From positions 1 through 20,759 of the forward strand of contig UQEF01000048.1 of NCBI GenBank assembly GCA_900540045.1: a DNA stretch of 20,759 bases. Reading direction: 5' to 3'. Each line of letters starts with the position of its first letter. The stretch's first letter is position 1. Shown here piece by piece: positions 8,380 to 16,830 of this stretch. The DNA is from an uncultured Eubacteriales bacterium. Its GTDB lineage: Bacteria; Bacillota; Clostridia; Christensenellales; Aristaeellaceae. Below the pieces are notes generated by a model. That model made no database searches, was not told the origin of the DNA, and worked only from the letters and a program-made list of their open reading frames with translations. Both the position numbers and the translations under genes were made by a program.

Positions 8380-9579
8380 ATGAACATCGCAGTCGTCGGC
8401 ATCGGATACGTGGGACTTGCCATGGCGGTGCTGCTGTCGCAGCGGCATCATGTGACCGCCGTGGATATCGACGCCGCAAGGGTGAAAAGGCTCAGCCGCC
8501 GTCAGGCGCCGATTCAGGACGCGGATATCGAGGCGTATCTCTCCGGGCACGAGCTGGACCTCACCGCCACGCTCGATGCGGCGGAGGCCTACCGGCAGGC
8601 GGACTGGGTGGTCATCTCCACACCGACCAACTATGACCCGCATCTCAATTATTTCGACACTTCCTCCGTCGAGAGTGTGATCGAGGAGGTTCTGGCCGTC
8701 AATCCCCGCGCGTACATGGCCGTCAAATCCACCGTGCCGGTGGGATTCACCCAGCGCATGCTGGAAAAGCATCCCGGCGCACGGCTGGTGTTCAGCCCGG
8801 AATTTTTGCGCGAGGGGCATGCCCTCAGCGACAACCTCCACCCCAGCCGCATCATCGTGGGCGCGCCGGAGGAGCCGGAGCTGTGGCATGCGGGCGAAGT
8901 CTTTGCGGCGCTGCTCAAGGAAGGGTCGCTGGATCCGGACGCGCCCGTGCTTCTCATGCGCCCCACCGAGGCGGAGGCCGTCAAGCTCTTCGCCAATACC
9001 TACCTGGCCCTGCGCGTGAGCTTCTTTAACGAGCTGGACACCTACGCCGAGGCGCGCGGGCTGGATTCCCGCTCCATCATCGACGGCGTATGTCTGGACC
9101 CCCGTATCGGCCGTCATTACAACAACCCTTCCTTCGGATACGGCGGCTACTGCCTGCCCAAGGATACCAAGCAGCTATTGGCCAATTACGATCAGGTGCC
9201 CAACAACATCATCGGCGCCATCGTGGACGCCAACCGTACCCGAAAGGACTATATTGCCGACCGGGTGCTGGAACTGGCGGGCTATCCGGCCAACCCGGAC
9301 CCGCTGGTGGGCATCTACCGCCTGACGATGAAAAGCGGCAGCGATAACTTCCGCCAGTCCAGCATTCAGGGCGTGATGAAGCGCATCAAGGCCCACGGCG
9401 TGCGGGTGGCGGTGTACGAGCCTGCGCTGAAGGAGGATACCTTTTTCAACAGCCGCGTGGAGCGCGACCTGGCGCGCTTCAAGCGCGAGTGCGACGTGAT
9501 CGTGGCCAATCGCTATGCCGATGAACTTTCCGACGTGGCGGAAAAGGTCTATACCCGCGACCTGTACCGAGCCGACTGA
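8380..9579 (+). CDS. ugd: UDP-glucose 6-dehydrogenase
   Basis: This is an NAD-dependent nucleotide-sugar dehydrogenase that oxidises UDP-glucose to UDP-glucuronate (or acts on a related UDP-sugar), supplying precursors for surface polysaccharides. The N-terminal Rossmann motif is GIGYVG at residues 7-12. STPTNYDP and KSTVPVGFT are family motifs, FSPEFLREG follows, and the catalytic cysteine is Cys258 in [29 protein letters not shown] begins the C-terminal domain that closes over the UDP-sugar. The length of 399 residues is normal. It has its own promoter (8325) and ribosome site (8365-8371). It appears to be transcribed alone, because a terminator in the repeat element follows at 9785. UDP-glucose is the likeliest substrate; UDP-GlcNAc or UDP-ManNAc dehydrogenases are related. 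Confidence 0.93.
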   Translation: MNIAVVGIGYVGLAMAVLLSQRHHVTAVDIDAARVKRLSRRQAPIQDADIEAYLSGHELDLTATLDAAEAYRQADWVVISTPTNYDPHLNYFDTSSVESVIEEVLAVNPRAYMAVKSTVPVGFTQRMLEKHPGARLVFSPEFLREGHALSDNLHPSRIIVGAPEEPELWHAGEVFAALLKEGSLDPDAPVLLMRPTEAEAVKLFANTYLALRVSFFNELDTYAEARGLDSRSIIDGVCLDPRIGRHYNNPSFGYGGYCLPKDTKQLLANYDQVPNNIIGAIVDANRTRKDYIADRVLELAGYPANPDPLVGIYRLTMKSGSDNFRQSSIQGVMKRIKAHGVRVAVYEPALKEDTFFNSRVERDLARFKRECDVIVANRYADELSDVAEKVYTRDLYRAD

Positions 9580-9589
9580 CCGGCTATGA

Positions 9590-9815
9590 CAAAAGCCCGA
9601 AGGTTTTGCACCTTCGGGCTCAGACCGTTGAAAAACCCATGGTTTTGGAAAGAGCCGCGTTTCTTGCGTCCTTCGGACGCTCGCAACGCTCACGAAAAAT
9701 GCTGCGGCATAAGGCTTTGGGGCTCTGCCCCAAACCCCGTCAGGGGGATGATCCCCCTGCACCCCACACTTTGTCAGCAGCCTGAGCCCGAAGGTTTTGC
9801 ACCTTCGGGCTTTTG
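9590..9815. repeat. MITE-like or REP-like element made of six hairpins
   Basis: The 326-bp gap between ugd and the next gene is filled mostly by this element. CAAAAGCCCGAAGG (9590-9603) and its exact complement (9802-9815) are 14-bp terminal inverted repeats. Each end is itself a hairpin: a 27-bp unit with 10-bp arms and loop TTTTGCA occurs identically at 9594-9620 and 9785-9811. Between them are hairpins at 9632-9646 (AAAACC/GGTTTT), 9666-9680 (GCGTCC/GGACGC), 9716-9734 (TTTGGGGC/GCCCCAAA) and 9741-9759 (CAGGGGG/CCCCCTG). It has no coding potential that resembles a protein family. No clear target-site duplication is visible beside the ends. The left end read on the minus strand and the right end read on the plus strand both give a hairpin followed by TTTTG, so the element could stop transcription in both directions. 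Confidence 0.75.
9785..9814 (+). terminator. Intrinsic terminator downstream of ugd
   Basis: AGCCCGAAGG (9785-9794), loop TTTTGCA and CCTTCGGGCT (9802-9811) are followed by TTT. It ends 17 bp before the -35 box of the next promoter, so it separates ugd from the glycosyltransferase operon. It is the right end of the hairpin element. Confidence 0.75.
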
Positions 9816-9831
9816 GCGTCGGTATGCGTCG

Positions 9832-9860
9832 TTGACAGGAGGCGGGAAAAACGGTATGAT
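9832..9860 (+). promoter_or_regulatory. Sigma-A promoter for the GT2-DUF354-membrane protein operon
   Basis: TTGACA at 9832-9837 and TATGAT at 9855-9860 have a 17-bp spacer. The spacer matches that of the ugd promoter at 13 of 17 positions, including a shared GGCGGGAAA block. The first gene starts 45 bp downstream. Confidence 0.87.
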
Positions 9861-9905
9861 ATCGTTGGTTTGATATGCACACCAGACGTAAGGAAGGGCC
9901 TGCCA

Positions 9906-10871
9906 ATGAAGCTGATTATTCAGATTCCCTGCTATAATGAGGCGGAAACGCTCCGCGTGGCGCTGGACCACCTGCCCCGTCATATCGACGGGGTTGATGA
10001 GATCGAAATCCTGATTATCAACGACGGTTCCACCGACCGCACGGTAGAGGTCGCCCGCGAATGGGGCGTTCAGCATATCGTATCCTTTAAGCAGAACAGG
10101 GGCCTTGCGCGCGGGTTCATGGCCGGCATCGACGCCTGCCTGCACCTGGGAGCCGATATCATCGTCAATACCGACGCCGACGACCAGTACCGGGGCGAGG
10201 ATATCGAGCGTCTGGTGCGGCCTATTCTGGAAAAGAAGGCCGATATCGTCATCGGCGAGCGCCCCATCGACGAGACGGAGCACTTCTCCAAAAAGAAAAA
10301 GATGTTTCAGCACCTGGGCAGCTGGGTGGTGCGCGTGGCCTCCAATACCGAGATTCCCGACGCGCCCAGCGGGTTCCGCGCCTACAGCCGTGAGGGCGCG
10401 CTGCGCCTCAACGTGGTCAACGATTATTCCTACACGCTGGAGACCATCATCCAGGCGGGCTGGAACCGCATTCCCATGACCAGCGTGCCCGTGCGCACCA
10501 ATCCGGAGCTGCGCCCCTCGCGCCTGTTCAAGAGCATGTGGCGCTATATGAAGCGCTCCTCGTCGGTGATCCTGCGGGCGTTTGCCATGTATAAGCCGCT
10601 TCGGTTCTTCGGAATCATCGGCGGGGCGTTCTTCGGGCTGGGCGTGCTGCTGGGCGTCAGGTTCCTCATCATCTTTTTCAGCACAGGGTCCGGCAGCGGG
10701 CACATCCAGTCCCTCATCCTGTGCGCCGCGCTTTTGATGATCGGCGTGCAGGTGATCGTCGCCGGCGTGCAGGCCGACCTGATCAGCGATAACCGAAAGC
10801 TCCTGGAGGACGTGCAGTACCGCGTGCGCAAGATGGAGATCGACCGCGCGGGGGAGGAAAACAAGCAATGA
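9906..10871 (+). CDS. GT2 glycosyltransferase, polyprenyl-phosphate sugar synthase type
   Basis: This is a DPM1-like family 2 glycosyltransferase with a C-terminal membrane part. Such enzymes usually move a sugar from a nucleotide donor to polyprenyl phosphate on the cytoplasmic face. The GT-A domain shows QIPCYNEAETL, INDGSTD and the metal-binding DAD motif at residues 90-92 (NTDADDQY), then PSGFRAYSRE. Two hydrophobic segments (FFGIIGGAFFGLGVLLGV and LILCAALLMIGVQVIVAG) lie near the end, and the C terminus is a charged helix. The reading frame is open further upstream, but ATG 9906 is preferred: AGGAAGG lies just before it, it begins the conserved MKLIIQIP, and the upstream extension would run into the promoter. 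That gives 321 residues. The stop overlaps the next start (ATGA). Confidence 0.88.
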   Translation: MKLIIQIPCYNEAETLRVALDHLPRHIDGVDEIEILIINDGSTDRTVEVAREWGVQHIVSFKQNRGLARGFMAGIDACLHLGADIIVNTDADDQYRGEDIERLVRPILEKKADIVIGERPIDETEHFSKKKKMFQHLGSWVVRVASNTEIPDAPSGFRAYSREGALRLNVVNDYSYTLETIIQAGWNRIPMTSVPVRTNPELRPSRLFKSMWRYMKRSSSVILRAFAMYKPLRFFGIIGGAFFGLGVLLGVRFLIIFFSTGSGSGHIQSLILCAALLMIGVQVIVAGVQADLISDNRKLLEDVQYRVRKMEIDRAGEENKQ

Positions 10872-11923
10872 AGGCCATGATCTGCTTTACCCACCCGGCC
10901 TGGGTGCACCAGTTCCATCATATCATCTGGCGCATGCGCGAGCGCGGCGACGAGGTGCTGTGCTTTGTGGCCGAAAAGGACGGCAACTCCACACTTCTGG
11001 AGCGCTATGGCATTCCCTATGTGCGCTGTGCCAAATCCACCGGCAAAAACCCCGTGGAAAAGGCGCTGCTGTTTTTGAAGCTGTCCGCCCAGTTTTCCCT
11101 GGCGGCGCTCAAGTGGAAGCCGGATATCATGATCGGCAGGGCCGCACCTATGCTGGCGGTGGCTGCGTGGGTGAGCGGAAAGCCGCACCTTATTTATGAG
11201 GATACTGAGGTGAGCAGGTTCGCGCTTCGCATCTGCAAGCGCCTGTCCACCAAGATCCTGACCCCCCGAACCTTCCTGACCGATCTGGGCCCGCGGCAGG
11301 AGCGGCTGGATACCTACAAGGAGCTGTTTTACCTGCACCCCTCCGTATTCACGCCGGACAGGCAGGTGCTGCGCGACTGCGGCTTCAACCCGGACGAAAA
11401 GTATATTCTGGTGCGCTTCGTGGCCTGGAACGCAAGCCACGACATCGGCAAGCACGGCCTGGACGACGAGGGCAAGATCCGGCTGGTGAAGCGGCTGGAG
11501 CGCTATGGCCGCGTATATGTGAGCGCCGAGGGCGACGTGCCGGAGGAACTCCGGCCCAGGCTGCTCAAAACCCCCTATGAGCTGATTCATCATGTGCTGG
11601 CGTTTGCACAGATGGTATTCAGCGAAGGCGCGACCATGGCCAGCGAGGCGGCGGTGCTGGGCACGCACGCCCTGTATGTCAACACCATTGTATCCGGCAG
11701 CACGCGCGAGCAGAGCGAGCGCTTCCATCTGATGGACTGCTTCAACGAGGAAGAGGACCGCTACGAGCGGGCCGCCGCGCGGGCCGAGGAGCTGCTGACC
11801 ACGCCGGGCCTCAAGGAAATCGGGCTGGAAAAGCAGAAGAAGCTCCTGAGTGAAAAGGTGGATATCAACGGCTATTACATGGCCGAGATGGACAGGCTGG
11901 CCAAGGCGGGGAGGAAGGGCTGA
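10868..11923 (+). CDS. DUF354 family GT-B-like protein
   Basis: This 351-residue cytoplasmic protein matches the DUF354 family (PF04007), which has a two-domain GT-B fold related to UDP-GlcNAc 2-epimerase and MurG-like transferases. The N-terminal domain begins MKAMICFTHPAWVHQFHHII and contains KPDIMIGRAAPMLAVAAWVSGKPHLIYEDTE, a split typical of DUF354 proteins. The C-terminal domain has ILVRFVAWNASHD and FSEGATMASEAAVLGTHA, the region that would hold a nucleotide-sugar. Family members often sit in polysaccharide loci, but the reaction is not established. It is translationally coupled to both neighbours, by ATGA upstream and TGATG downstream, which argues that the three work in one pathway. 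Confidence 0.85.
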   Translation: MKAMICFTHPAWVHQFHHIIWRMRERGDEVLCFVAEKDGNSTLLERYGIPYVRCAKSTGKNPVEKALLFLKLSAQFSLAALKWKPDIMIGRAAPMLAVAAWVSGKPHLIYEDTEVSRFALRICKRLSTKILTPRTFLTDLGPRQERLDTYKELFYLHPSVFTPDRQVLRDCGFNPDEKYILVRFVAWNASHDIGKHGLDDEGKIRLVKRLERYGRVYVSAEGDVPEELRPRLLKTPYELIHHVLAFAQMVFSEGATMASEAAVLGTHALYVNTIVSGSTREQSERFHLMDCFNEEEDRYERAAARAEELLTTPGLKEIGLEKQKKLLSEKVDINGYYMAEMDRLAKAGRKG

Positions 11924-14136
11924 TGACGTGGCTTGACATCGGCAATGGCTGGCGCAACCTGTTTCTGCTCTCCTGCGGGCTTCAGGCGGCGGCGCTGGGC
12001 CTGTGGTTCTGCCTGCGGGGCTGGTTCAGCCCCCGGCATCGGGTGGCCTGCTTTCTCACGGGCGTGGCCGCCACGCCCCTGTGCCAGTATCTGTGGATGC
12101 TGCTGCTGGCGCTGGTGTGGCCCCAGGCCCCAAGGTGGGTCTATATCGGTGTGCCTCCGGTGCTGGCGGCGGCAGGCCTTGCATGGATGGGGCTCAGCCG
12201 CCTTACTCGGCTGCGGGCCTTTTTGCGCGGAGGCGCGCCCGCGCATGCCGCCGCACAGCGGCTGCGGGCCTTTTTGCGCATGGATCGGGCCACGGTGGCC
12301 GCGGCGTGCTTTGCGGCTTGCGTGGTCATTCTGCTTGCGCCGGTGTGCGTGCGCTACATGTCCAGCATGGAGAGCGTGCGCGGGGGCGACGCGGGCGAAT
12401 ACCTGGCCCTCGCCCAGCGCTACTGTGAGGACCGCGAACTGGGAAACCTCCTGGAAAAGGACGACACCACCGGCCATTTTCGCGGCCACAGCCACTTTCC
12501 CTCGCTGGAACTGTACATGAGCTACGGCCTGTTCCATACCGGCGGTCAGGTGGGCTACCCCAACGACAAGGCTGTCTTTACCGGGCTGGGGCTGAACACG
12601 TTCTACATGGCGGCGGCCTATCTGGCGCTGCTGATTGTGGCGTGCCGGGGGCGCAGGCGCTGGGTGTTGCTGGGCGTGGTGCTGTTCAACCTCGTGCCGG
12701 ATCTGTTCTTCTCCGTGGAAAGCGCGCCCAGGGACATCTGGCGCATTCTGGCGCTTCTGTGGGCGATGCTGTTTTTCGCGGGACTTGAGCCGCGGGGCTC
12801 GCGCAAGGCCTATCTGGGCAAGCTGGTACTGAGCTTTGCCGTGTGCTTTACGGTGATGAGCACGCATGTGGTGTGCTTCGTGGTCCTGCCCTTCATTGTG
12901 GCAGCCTGGGTGATCTGGCGGTGGCTGGAAGCCCGCATGACGGATCTCAAGGGCACGGCGGGCGTGCTTCTGCGCTCGGTTGGACTGGCGCTGGCAGGCG
13001 CGGCGGGCACGCTGCTGGCGTTTTCGGGCAACCTGTGGTGCTACTTCAAATGGGGCGAGATGTCGCCCTGGCGGCTGATGACCACCTATACCGACGCCCC
13101 GTGGTACGATATGTACATGGACATCGAGTACAAGCTGGAGGAAACCACCACCCACCTCCATTTCTTTGAGGCCAAGGATTCCATTTTGCAGTCCTACGCC
13201 ACGCCGGTGGGGGAATGGGGGCTTCGGCTGGCGCTGATCGCGCTGGTGTGCGTGATCGCGTATGCCTTGGTCAGCCGGGTCAGGATGCGCCGCAGGGCGC
13301 AGCTGGAACAGTTGGACGGTCCCAGCGCCGTGCTCAACCAGTCCACGGGTGCTGCGGTAGCGTCCGTGGTCGGGTTGTGGGCGCTGTACACGCTGCTTAC
13401 GCTCGCGCCCATGACCGGGGTGCTGGACAGCCCGCTGTACAGCTTCTCCGGTTCGTTTCTCAAACTGCCGCGCTATACGATACAATGGTTTCTGCTGGCC
13501 TGCGGCATGATCTGCGGCGCGCTTTCGGCGCTGGAGACGCTCTGGCCGCCGCTCGTGGACCGCATGCAGGGCGCGCTGAGTACCCGCATGAAGTCGCTAA
13601 GGCAGGCCGCCGCCTCCATACGCCCGGCCCTGCTCAAACTGCCCGCCTGCCTGTGCGTGCTCCTGTGCCTGCTGGGCGTGGTCAAGGGCACCAACCAGAC
13701 CGGCTACACCAATACCTTTTACCGCTACAGCCGCGACGTGATGGAGAGCGAGCGCATTTTGCTGGACAACGGCTTCCGCGAGCGCTACGGCATGCTCATG
13801 GCGGTCGCGGAGCATGTGAAAGAGGATCAGAAAATCCTGATTACGAGGGTCGGCTATCAGTACCCGCTCAGGGGGCGCGGCTACGTGCTTACAACCAATC
13901 CCATCGTGCCGCTGATGAACCTGCCGCTGGAGGAGGTGGGGGAGGAGCTGGCGAAAATGAACGTAGCCATGCTGGCGACCGAACCCGATTTCTGGGACGA
14001 ACGGTACTATCCGCTGTCAACGCTGGCAGACTATCTGGAGGCGCTGCCGGCAGACCAGATTGTGGAAACCGAGGATATGCGCCTCTATCTGCTGGACCGC
14101 TCGCTCATCCCCTATGCCCTTGCGGCAAAGGATTGA
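11923..14136 (+). CDS. Large polytopic membrane protein, possible GT-C glycosyltransferase
   Basis: This is a 737-residue membrane protein of unknown function with roughly ten to thirteen hydrophobic segments and a soluble C-terminal domain from about residue 590. The first large external loop, after the segment near residue 140, contains GGDAGEYLALAQRYCED. An acidic motif in this place followed by A-x-x-Y is how lipid-sugar-dependent GT-C transferases are built. The layout of many helices plus an external C-terminal domain also fits, but no named family is recognised. The gene begins inside the stop of DUF354 (TGATG) and is the third member of that operon. A natural role would be to use the lipid-linked sugar made by the upstream GT2. 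A 51-bp in-frame duplication lies at 12208-12279. Its stop codon forms part of the next promoter. Confidence 0.7.
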   Translation: MTWLDIGNGWRNLFLLSCGLQAAALGLWFCLRGWFSPRHRVACFLTGVAATPLCQYLWMLLLALVWPQAPRWVYIGVPPVLAAAGLAWMGLSRLTRLRAFLRGGAPAHAAAQRLRAFLRMDRATVAAACFAACVVILLAPVCVRYMSSMESVRGGDAGEYLALAQRYCEDRELGNLLEKDDTTGHFRGHSHFPSLELYMSYGLFHTGGQVGYPNDKAVFTGLGLNTFYMAAAYLALLIVACRGRRRWVLLGVVLFNLVPDLFFSVESAPRDIWRILALLWAMLFFAGLEPRGSRKAYLGKLVLSFAVCFTVMSTHVVCFVVLPFIVAAWVIWRWLEARMTDLKGTAGVLLRSVGLALAGAAGTLLAFSGNLWCYFKWGEMSPWRLMTTYTDAPWYDMYMDIEYKLEETTTHLHFFEAKDSILQSYATPVGEWGLRLALIALVCVIAYALVSRVRMRRRAQLEQLDGPSAVLNQSTGAAVASVVGLWALYTLLTLAPMTGVLDSPLYSFSGSFLKLPRYTIQWFLLACGMICGALSALETLWPPLVDRMQGALSTRMKSLRQAAASIRPALLKLPACLCVLLCLLGVVKGTNQTGYTNTFYRYSRDVMESERILLDNGFRERYGMLMAVAEHVKEDQKILITRVGYQYPLRGRGYVLTTNPIVPLMNLPLEEVGEELAKMNVAMLATEPDFWDERYYPLSTLADYLEALPADQIVETEDMRLYLLDRSLIPYALAAKD
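12208..12279 (+). repeat. In-frame 51-bp-period duplication coding RLRAFLR twice
   Basis: A 21-bp sequence at 12208-12228 recurs perfectly at 12259-12279. The distance of 51 bp is 17 codons, so the frame is kept, and both copies encode RLRAFLR. They lie in a short, positively charged loop between two membrane segments of the 737-residue protein. Confidence 0.85.
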
Positions 14137-14161
14137 CGCGCGCTCCGGCCCGTGCTATGAT
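14133..14161 (+). promoter_or_regulatory. Sigma-A promoter for the zinc-ribbon protein gene
   Basis: TTGACG at 14133-14138 and TATGAT at 14156-14161 have a 17-bp spacer. The -35 box contains the TGA stop (14134-14136) of the membrane protein gene. Its spacer does not share the block seen in the promoters at 8325 and 9832. Confidence 0.8.
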
Positions 14162-14200
14162 GGACCGTATTCCCATGGACCTTTTTGAAGGAGGGACGAT

Positions 14201-15268
14201 ATGAACTGTCCCAAGTGCGGAACCCCGATCCCGCAGGGCGCGGCGTTTTGCCCCGTCTGCAACGAGCCTCTTTCCGCCTATGTCCAGCCGGGTTACATGC
14301 CGGGTTATGCTCAGGGCATGCCCCAGGGATATCCGCCGCCGGGTCCCGGCGTGGGTGTGCAACCGCCCATGAGCGGGGCGCAGGGCATGCAGCCGCCGCC
14401 CGCGGCACAGCAGCCGTATATGGGCGCGCAGCAGCAGCCCTATCCGCAGCAGCAGAACCTGTACCGGCAGTCCTATGCGCAGTATCAGCAGGGAACCTAT
14501 CCGCCGGGATTCCAGCAGCCCTACAGTTACGGCCAGCCCGCCGCGCGGGAGGCCAATCCGCTGCTCACGGCCCTCAGTGCGCTGCCGCGTACCTTTCTGG
14601 ACAGCTTTACGCGGCCCCAGGAGGTGCTGCGCGGCATGCTGGAAAAGCGGGATCTGCTCACAGGCCCCATCGTGGCGGGACTGACGCTGCTGCTCACATT
14701 CCTGTGCGGCATGGTGGTGATGCGCAGCTTTGTGGGCGTGCTGCTTTCGGCCATTTCGGCCCTGACCGGAGTCAGCCTGGCCAGCGATGCCGCCTCCATG
14801 AATCAGGGCATCAGCTATATCGCCGGGCGCATCGCTCCGTCGGTGGGCGGGGCGGCGGTGCTGTGCCAGCTCATCGGCATGGCGGTGCCGGCTCTGGTGT
14901 TTCTGGTTTACCTTTGCGGGGTCGCCAAGGTGCATTTTTCCTGGGAGCTGCTGCTGGGTTTTGTGGCGGTGACCACGCTGCCCACGGCGGCGGTGGCGCT
15001 GCTGGCGATGGTGCTGTCATTGCTGTCCCCCTGGCTGGCGCTGCTGGTGGCGCTGTGCGGCATGGCGGTGAGCTATACGCAGGCGTGCGGCCTGTTAAGC
15101 GCCGTCACGGGAAGGTCGGACGCACAGCTGCTGTCGGTCAAAATGCTGCTGGTGGCCCTGGCCCTGGCGCTGACGCTGATTGTGGGCGGCCTTGTGGGCG
15201 GCCTTTTGATGCGCGGCGTTACGCAGCGCGTGATGGTGCTGCTCAATAGTGTGGGGTCCTTGATTTGA
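14201..15268 (+). CDS. Zinc-ribbon multi-pass membrane protein (Yip1-like)
   Basis: This is a 355-residue membrane protein of unknown role. The N terminus is a zinc ribbon, with Cys3, Cys6, Cys17 and Cys20 in a CxxC-x10-CxxC pattern. Residues 26 to about 118 are a low-complexity linker rich in Pro, Gln, Gly, Tyr and Met, with PGYMPGY and QQQPYPQQQ. The rest is a hydrophobic part with about five membrane segments from residue 150, whose layout resembles Yip1-domain proteins of Firmicutes. AAGGAGG at 14188-14194 gives the start, and the promoter at 14133 precedes it. The stop overlaps a possible TTG start of the peptidase gene, so the two are co-transcribed. Linkers like this often mediate self-association at the membrane, but nothing here fixes a function. 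Confidence 0.8.
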   Translation: MNCPKCGTPIPQGAAFCPVCNEPLSAYVQPGYMPGYAQGMPQGYPPPGPGVGVQPPMSGAQGMQPPPAAQQPYMGAQQQPYPQQQNLYRQSYAQYQQGTYPPGFQQPYSYGQPAAREANPLLTALSALPRTFLDSFTRPQEVLRGMLEKRDLLTGPIVAGLTLLLTFLCGMVVMRSFVGVLLSAISALTGVSLASDAASMNQGISYIAGRIAPSVGGAAVLCQLIGMAVPALVFLVYLCGVAKVHFSWELLLGFVAVTTLPTAAVALLAMVLSLLSPWLALLVALCGMAVSYTQACGLLSAVTGRSDAQLLSVKMLLVALALALTLIVGGLVGGLLMRGVTQRVMVLLNSVGSLI

Positions 15269-15279
15269 AGAAGGAATGG

Positions 15280-16797
15280 ATGAAGCGGCGCTCCGTGCGA
15301 ATCGGGCTGGCGGCCGGCGCTCTGGTGGCTGTGGTGCTGGCGGTGCTGTGGCTGTGCGGGGTTTTTGCGCCCGCCGTGGAGCTGCCAGCGCCCTCCCAGG
15401 CGCTGATCGAAGCGCGGGATGGGCTGGACGCGGTGCTGATCGAGGCGTCTTTGGACACGGAGGCGTCGGAGCTGTCCGTTTCGCAGACGCTTACGCTGAA
15501 AAACCGCACCGGTCAGGCGCAGGAGGCGGCGGTGCTGCGCACGTGGCCCAACGCGTTCCAAAGCCCGGATACCTCGCCCGCCGCGGCTGAGGAAGCGCTG
15601 TATGAAGGCTGCTATCCGGACGGCTTTTCCATCGGGGCGCTGGTGATGAGCGGCGCGAGGGCCGCCCGCGCCGGCGGGGAATCCAAGGCGGTAGCCTATC
15701 GCTATACCGATGACGCAAAGACTGTGCTCTCCGTCCCAATAGCCGATGGCTGGCAGGCGGAGGAATGGATCGAAATCACCCTGACCTATACGGTGCAGAT
15801 CCCGCATATGGCGTACCGCTTCGGTGAGGACAGCGGCATCTGGGCGCTGGGAAACGCCTTTGCCATTCCCGCCGTGTGGGAAGAGGGAGCCTGGCGCACG
15901 GATGAATACGCTCCCGTCGGCGATCCCTTCCTGAGCGACTGCATGAACTGGACCGTAAGCGTATCTGTGCCGGAGGGCTTTTTGTGCGCCGGGAGCGGGT
16001 ATCCCACGGCGGAGACGGCGGACGGACGCACCCGCTATGACTTTGTTTCCCCTGCCATGCGGGATTTCGCGCTGGTGGTGAGCGACCGTTTTTACACCGC
16101 GCAGGCAGAGCAGGACGGCGTACTCGTCAGCGCCTACGCCACCGACGCATCCCGCGCGCGAGAGCTGCTGGACTATGGAAAGCAGGCGCTGGCGTGCTTC
16201 TCAGCACGATATGGCGCGTATCCCTACCAGAGCTATACGCTTTGCGAGATCAACTTCCCCATGGGCGGCATGGAATACCCCGCCATGGCGATGATCGCCG
16301 CCGATCTGCTGGACGCGGGGGGCGAGTCGCTGGAAACCGTTGTGGCACACGAGGTGGCGCATCAGTGGTGGTACGCCGTAGTGGGCAGCGACCCGGTCAA
16401 CCAGGCCTGGCAGGATGAGGCGCTGAGCCAGTTCAGCATGCTGGAATACCTGGAGGACCGCCATGGCCTTGCGCGGCGCGAAGAGTACGAGCAGCGGGAG
16501 CTGGAGAGCGCGCTGCGCGTCACGGTGCCGCGGGGCGTTACGCCGGGTGCGCCGCTGGACCGGTTTTCCAGCATGTCCGAATATGCCTTGGTGGTCTATG
16601 ATCGTGGAGCCGCGATGTTTTGTGCCCTGGACCGCATGCTCGACGGCGGACTGGATGATTTTCTTCGGGCCTACTACGAACGTTATGCCTTTGGGCGCGC
16701 CACGCGCGAGAATTTTGAAAGCCTGCTGGCGGAAACGACCGGCGAGGACCTGACCCCCTTGATACGCGATTACCTGGATACCTATATCCTGAATTGA
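15280..16797 (+). CDS. Membrane-anchored M1 family metallopeptidase
   Basis: This is a zinc metallopeptidase of the M1 (aminopeptidase N-like) family. The HEVAHQWW motif gives ligands His357 and His361 with catalytic Glu358, and Glu380 in QDEALS is the third ligand, exactly 19 residues after the second His as in M1. The usual GAMEN substrate motif is GGMEYP here (Glu332). Tyr440 in VVYDRG is the likely transition-state tyrosine. One membrane helix at residues 7-30 places the enzyme outside the cell. At 505 residues it lacks the long C-terminal helical domain of large M1 enzymes. The start was chosen as ATG 15280, preceded by AGAAGG. A TTG at 15265 overlapping the previous stop (TTGA) would add five residues but has no good ribosome site. 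Its substrate is unknown. Confidence 0.87.
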   Translation: MKRRSVRIGLAAGALVAVVLAVLWLCGVFAPAVELPAPSQALIEARDGLDAVLIEASLDTEASELSVSQTLTLKNRTGQAQEAAVLRTWPNAFQSPDTSPAAAEEALYEGCYPDGFSIGALVMSGARAARAGGESKAVAYRYTDDAKTVLSVPIADGWQAEEWIEITLTYTVQIPHMAYRFGEDSGIWALGNAFAIPAVWEEGAWRTDEYAPVGDPFLSDCMNWTVSVSVPEGFLCAGSGYPTAETADGRTRYDFVSPAMRDFALVVSDRFYTAQAEQDGVLVSAYATDASRARELLDYGKQALACFSARYGAYPYQSYTLCEINFPMGGMEYPAMAMIAADLLDAGGESLETVVAHEVAHQWWYAVVGSDPVNQAWQDEALSQFSMLEYLEDRHGLARREEYEQRELESALRVTVPRGVTPGAPLDRFSSMSEYALVVYDRGAAMFCALDRMLDGGLDDFLRAYYERYAFGRATRENFESLLAETTGEDLTPLIRDYLDTYILN

Positions 16798-16830
16798 CAC
16801 AGGCGATTCACGAAAGGAATGAACGAATCA

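Noticed and set aside
9586..9873. 95-codon plus-strand frame between ugd and the GT2 gene
   Set aside because: It runs through the six-hairpin repeat element and the next promoter, so it is not a gene.
9813..9905. Upstream extension of the GT2 gene start
   Set aside because: It would place the start before the promoter at 9832-9860. ATG 9906 has a ribosome site and begins the conserved domain.
11875..13485. Long minus-strand reading frame of 536 codons
   Set aside because: It is a shadow of the polytopic membrane protein. Its composition (Arg, Gln, His, Pro) is that of an antisense frame.
16794..16822. Possible promoter with TTGACA over the peptidase stop
   Set aside because: The position 17 bp downstream reads GAATGA, which does not resemble a -10 box.
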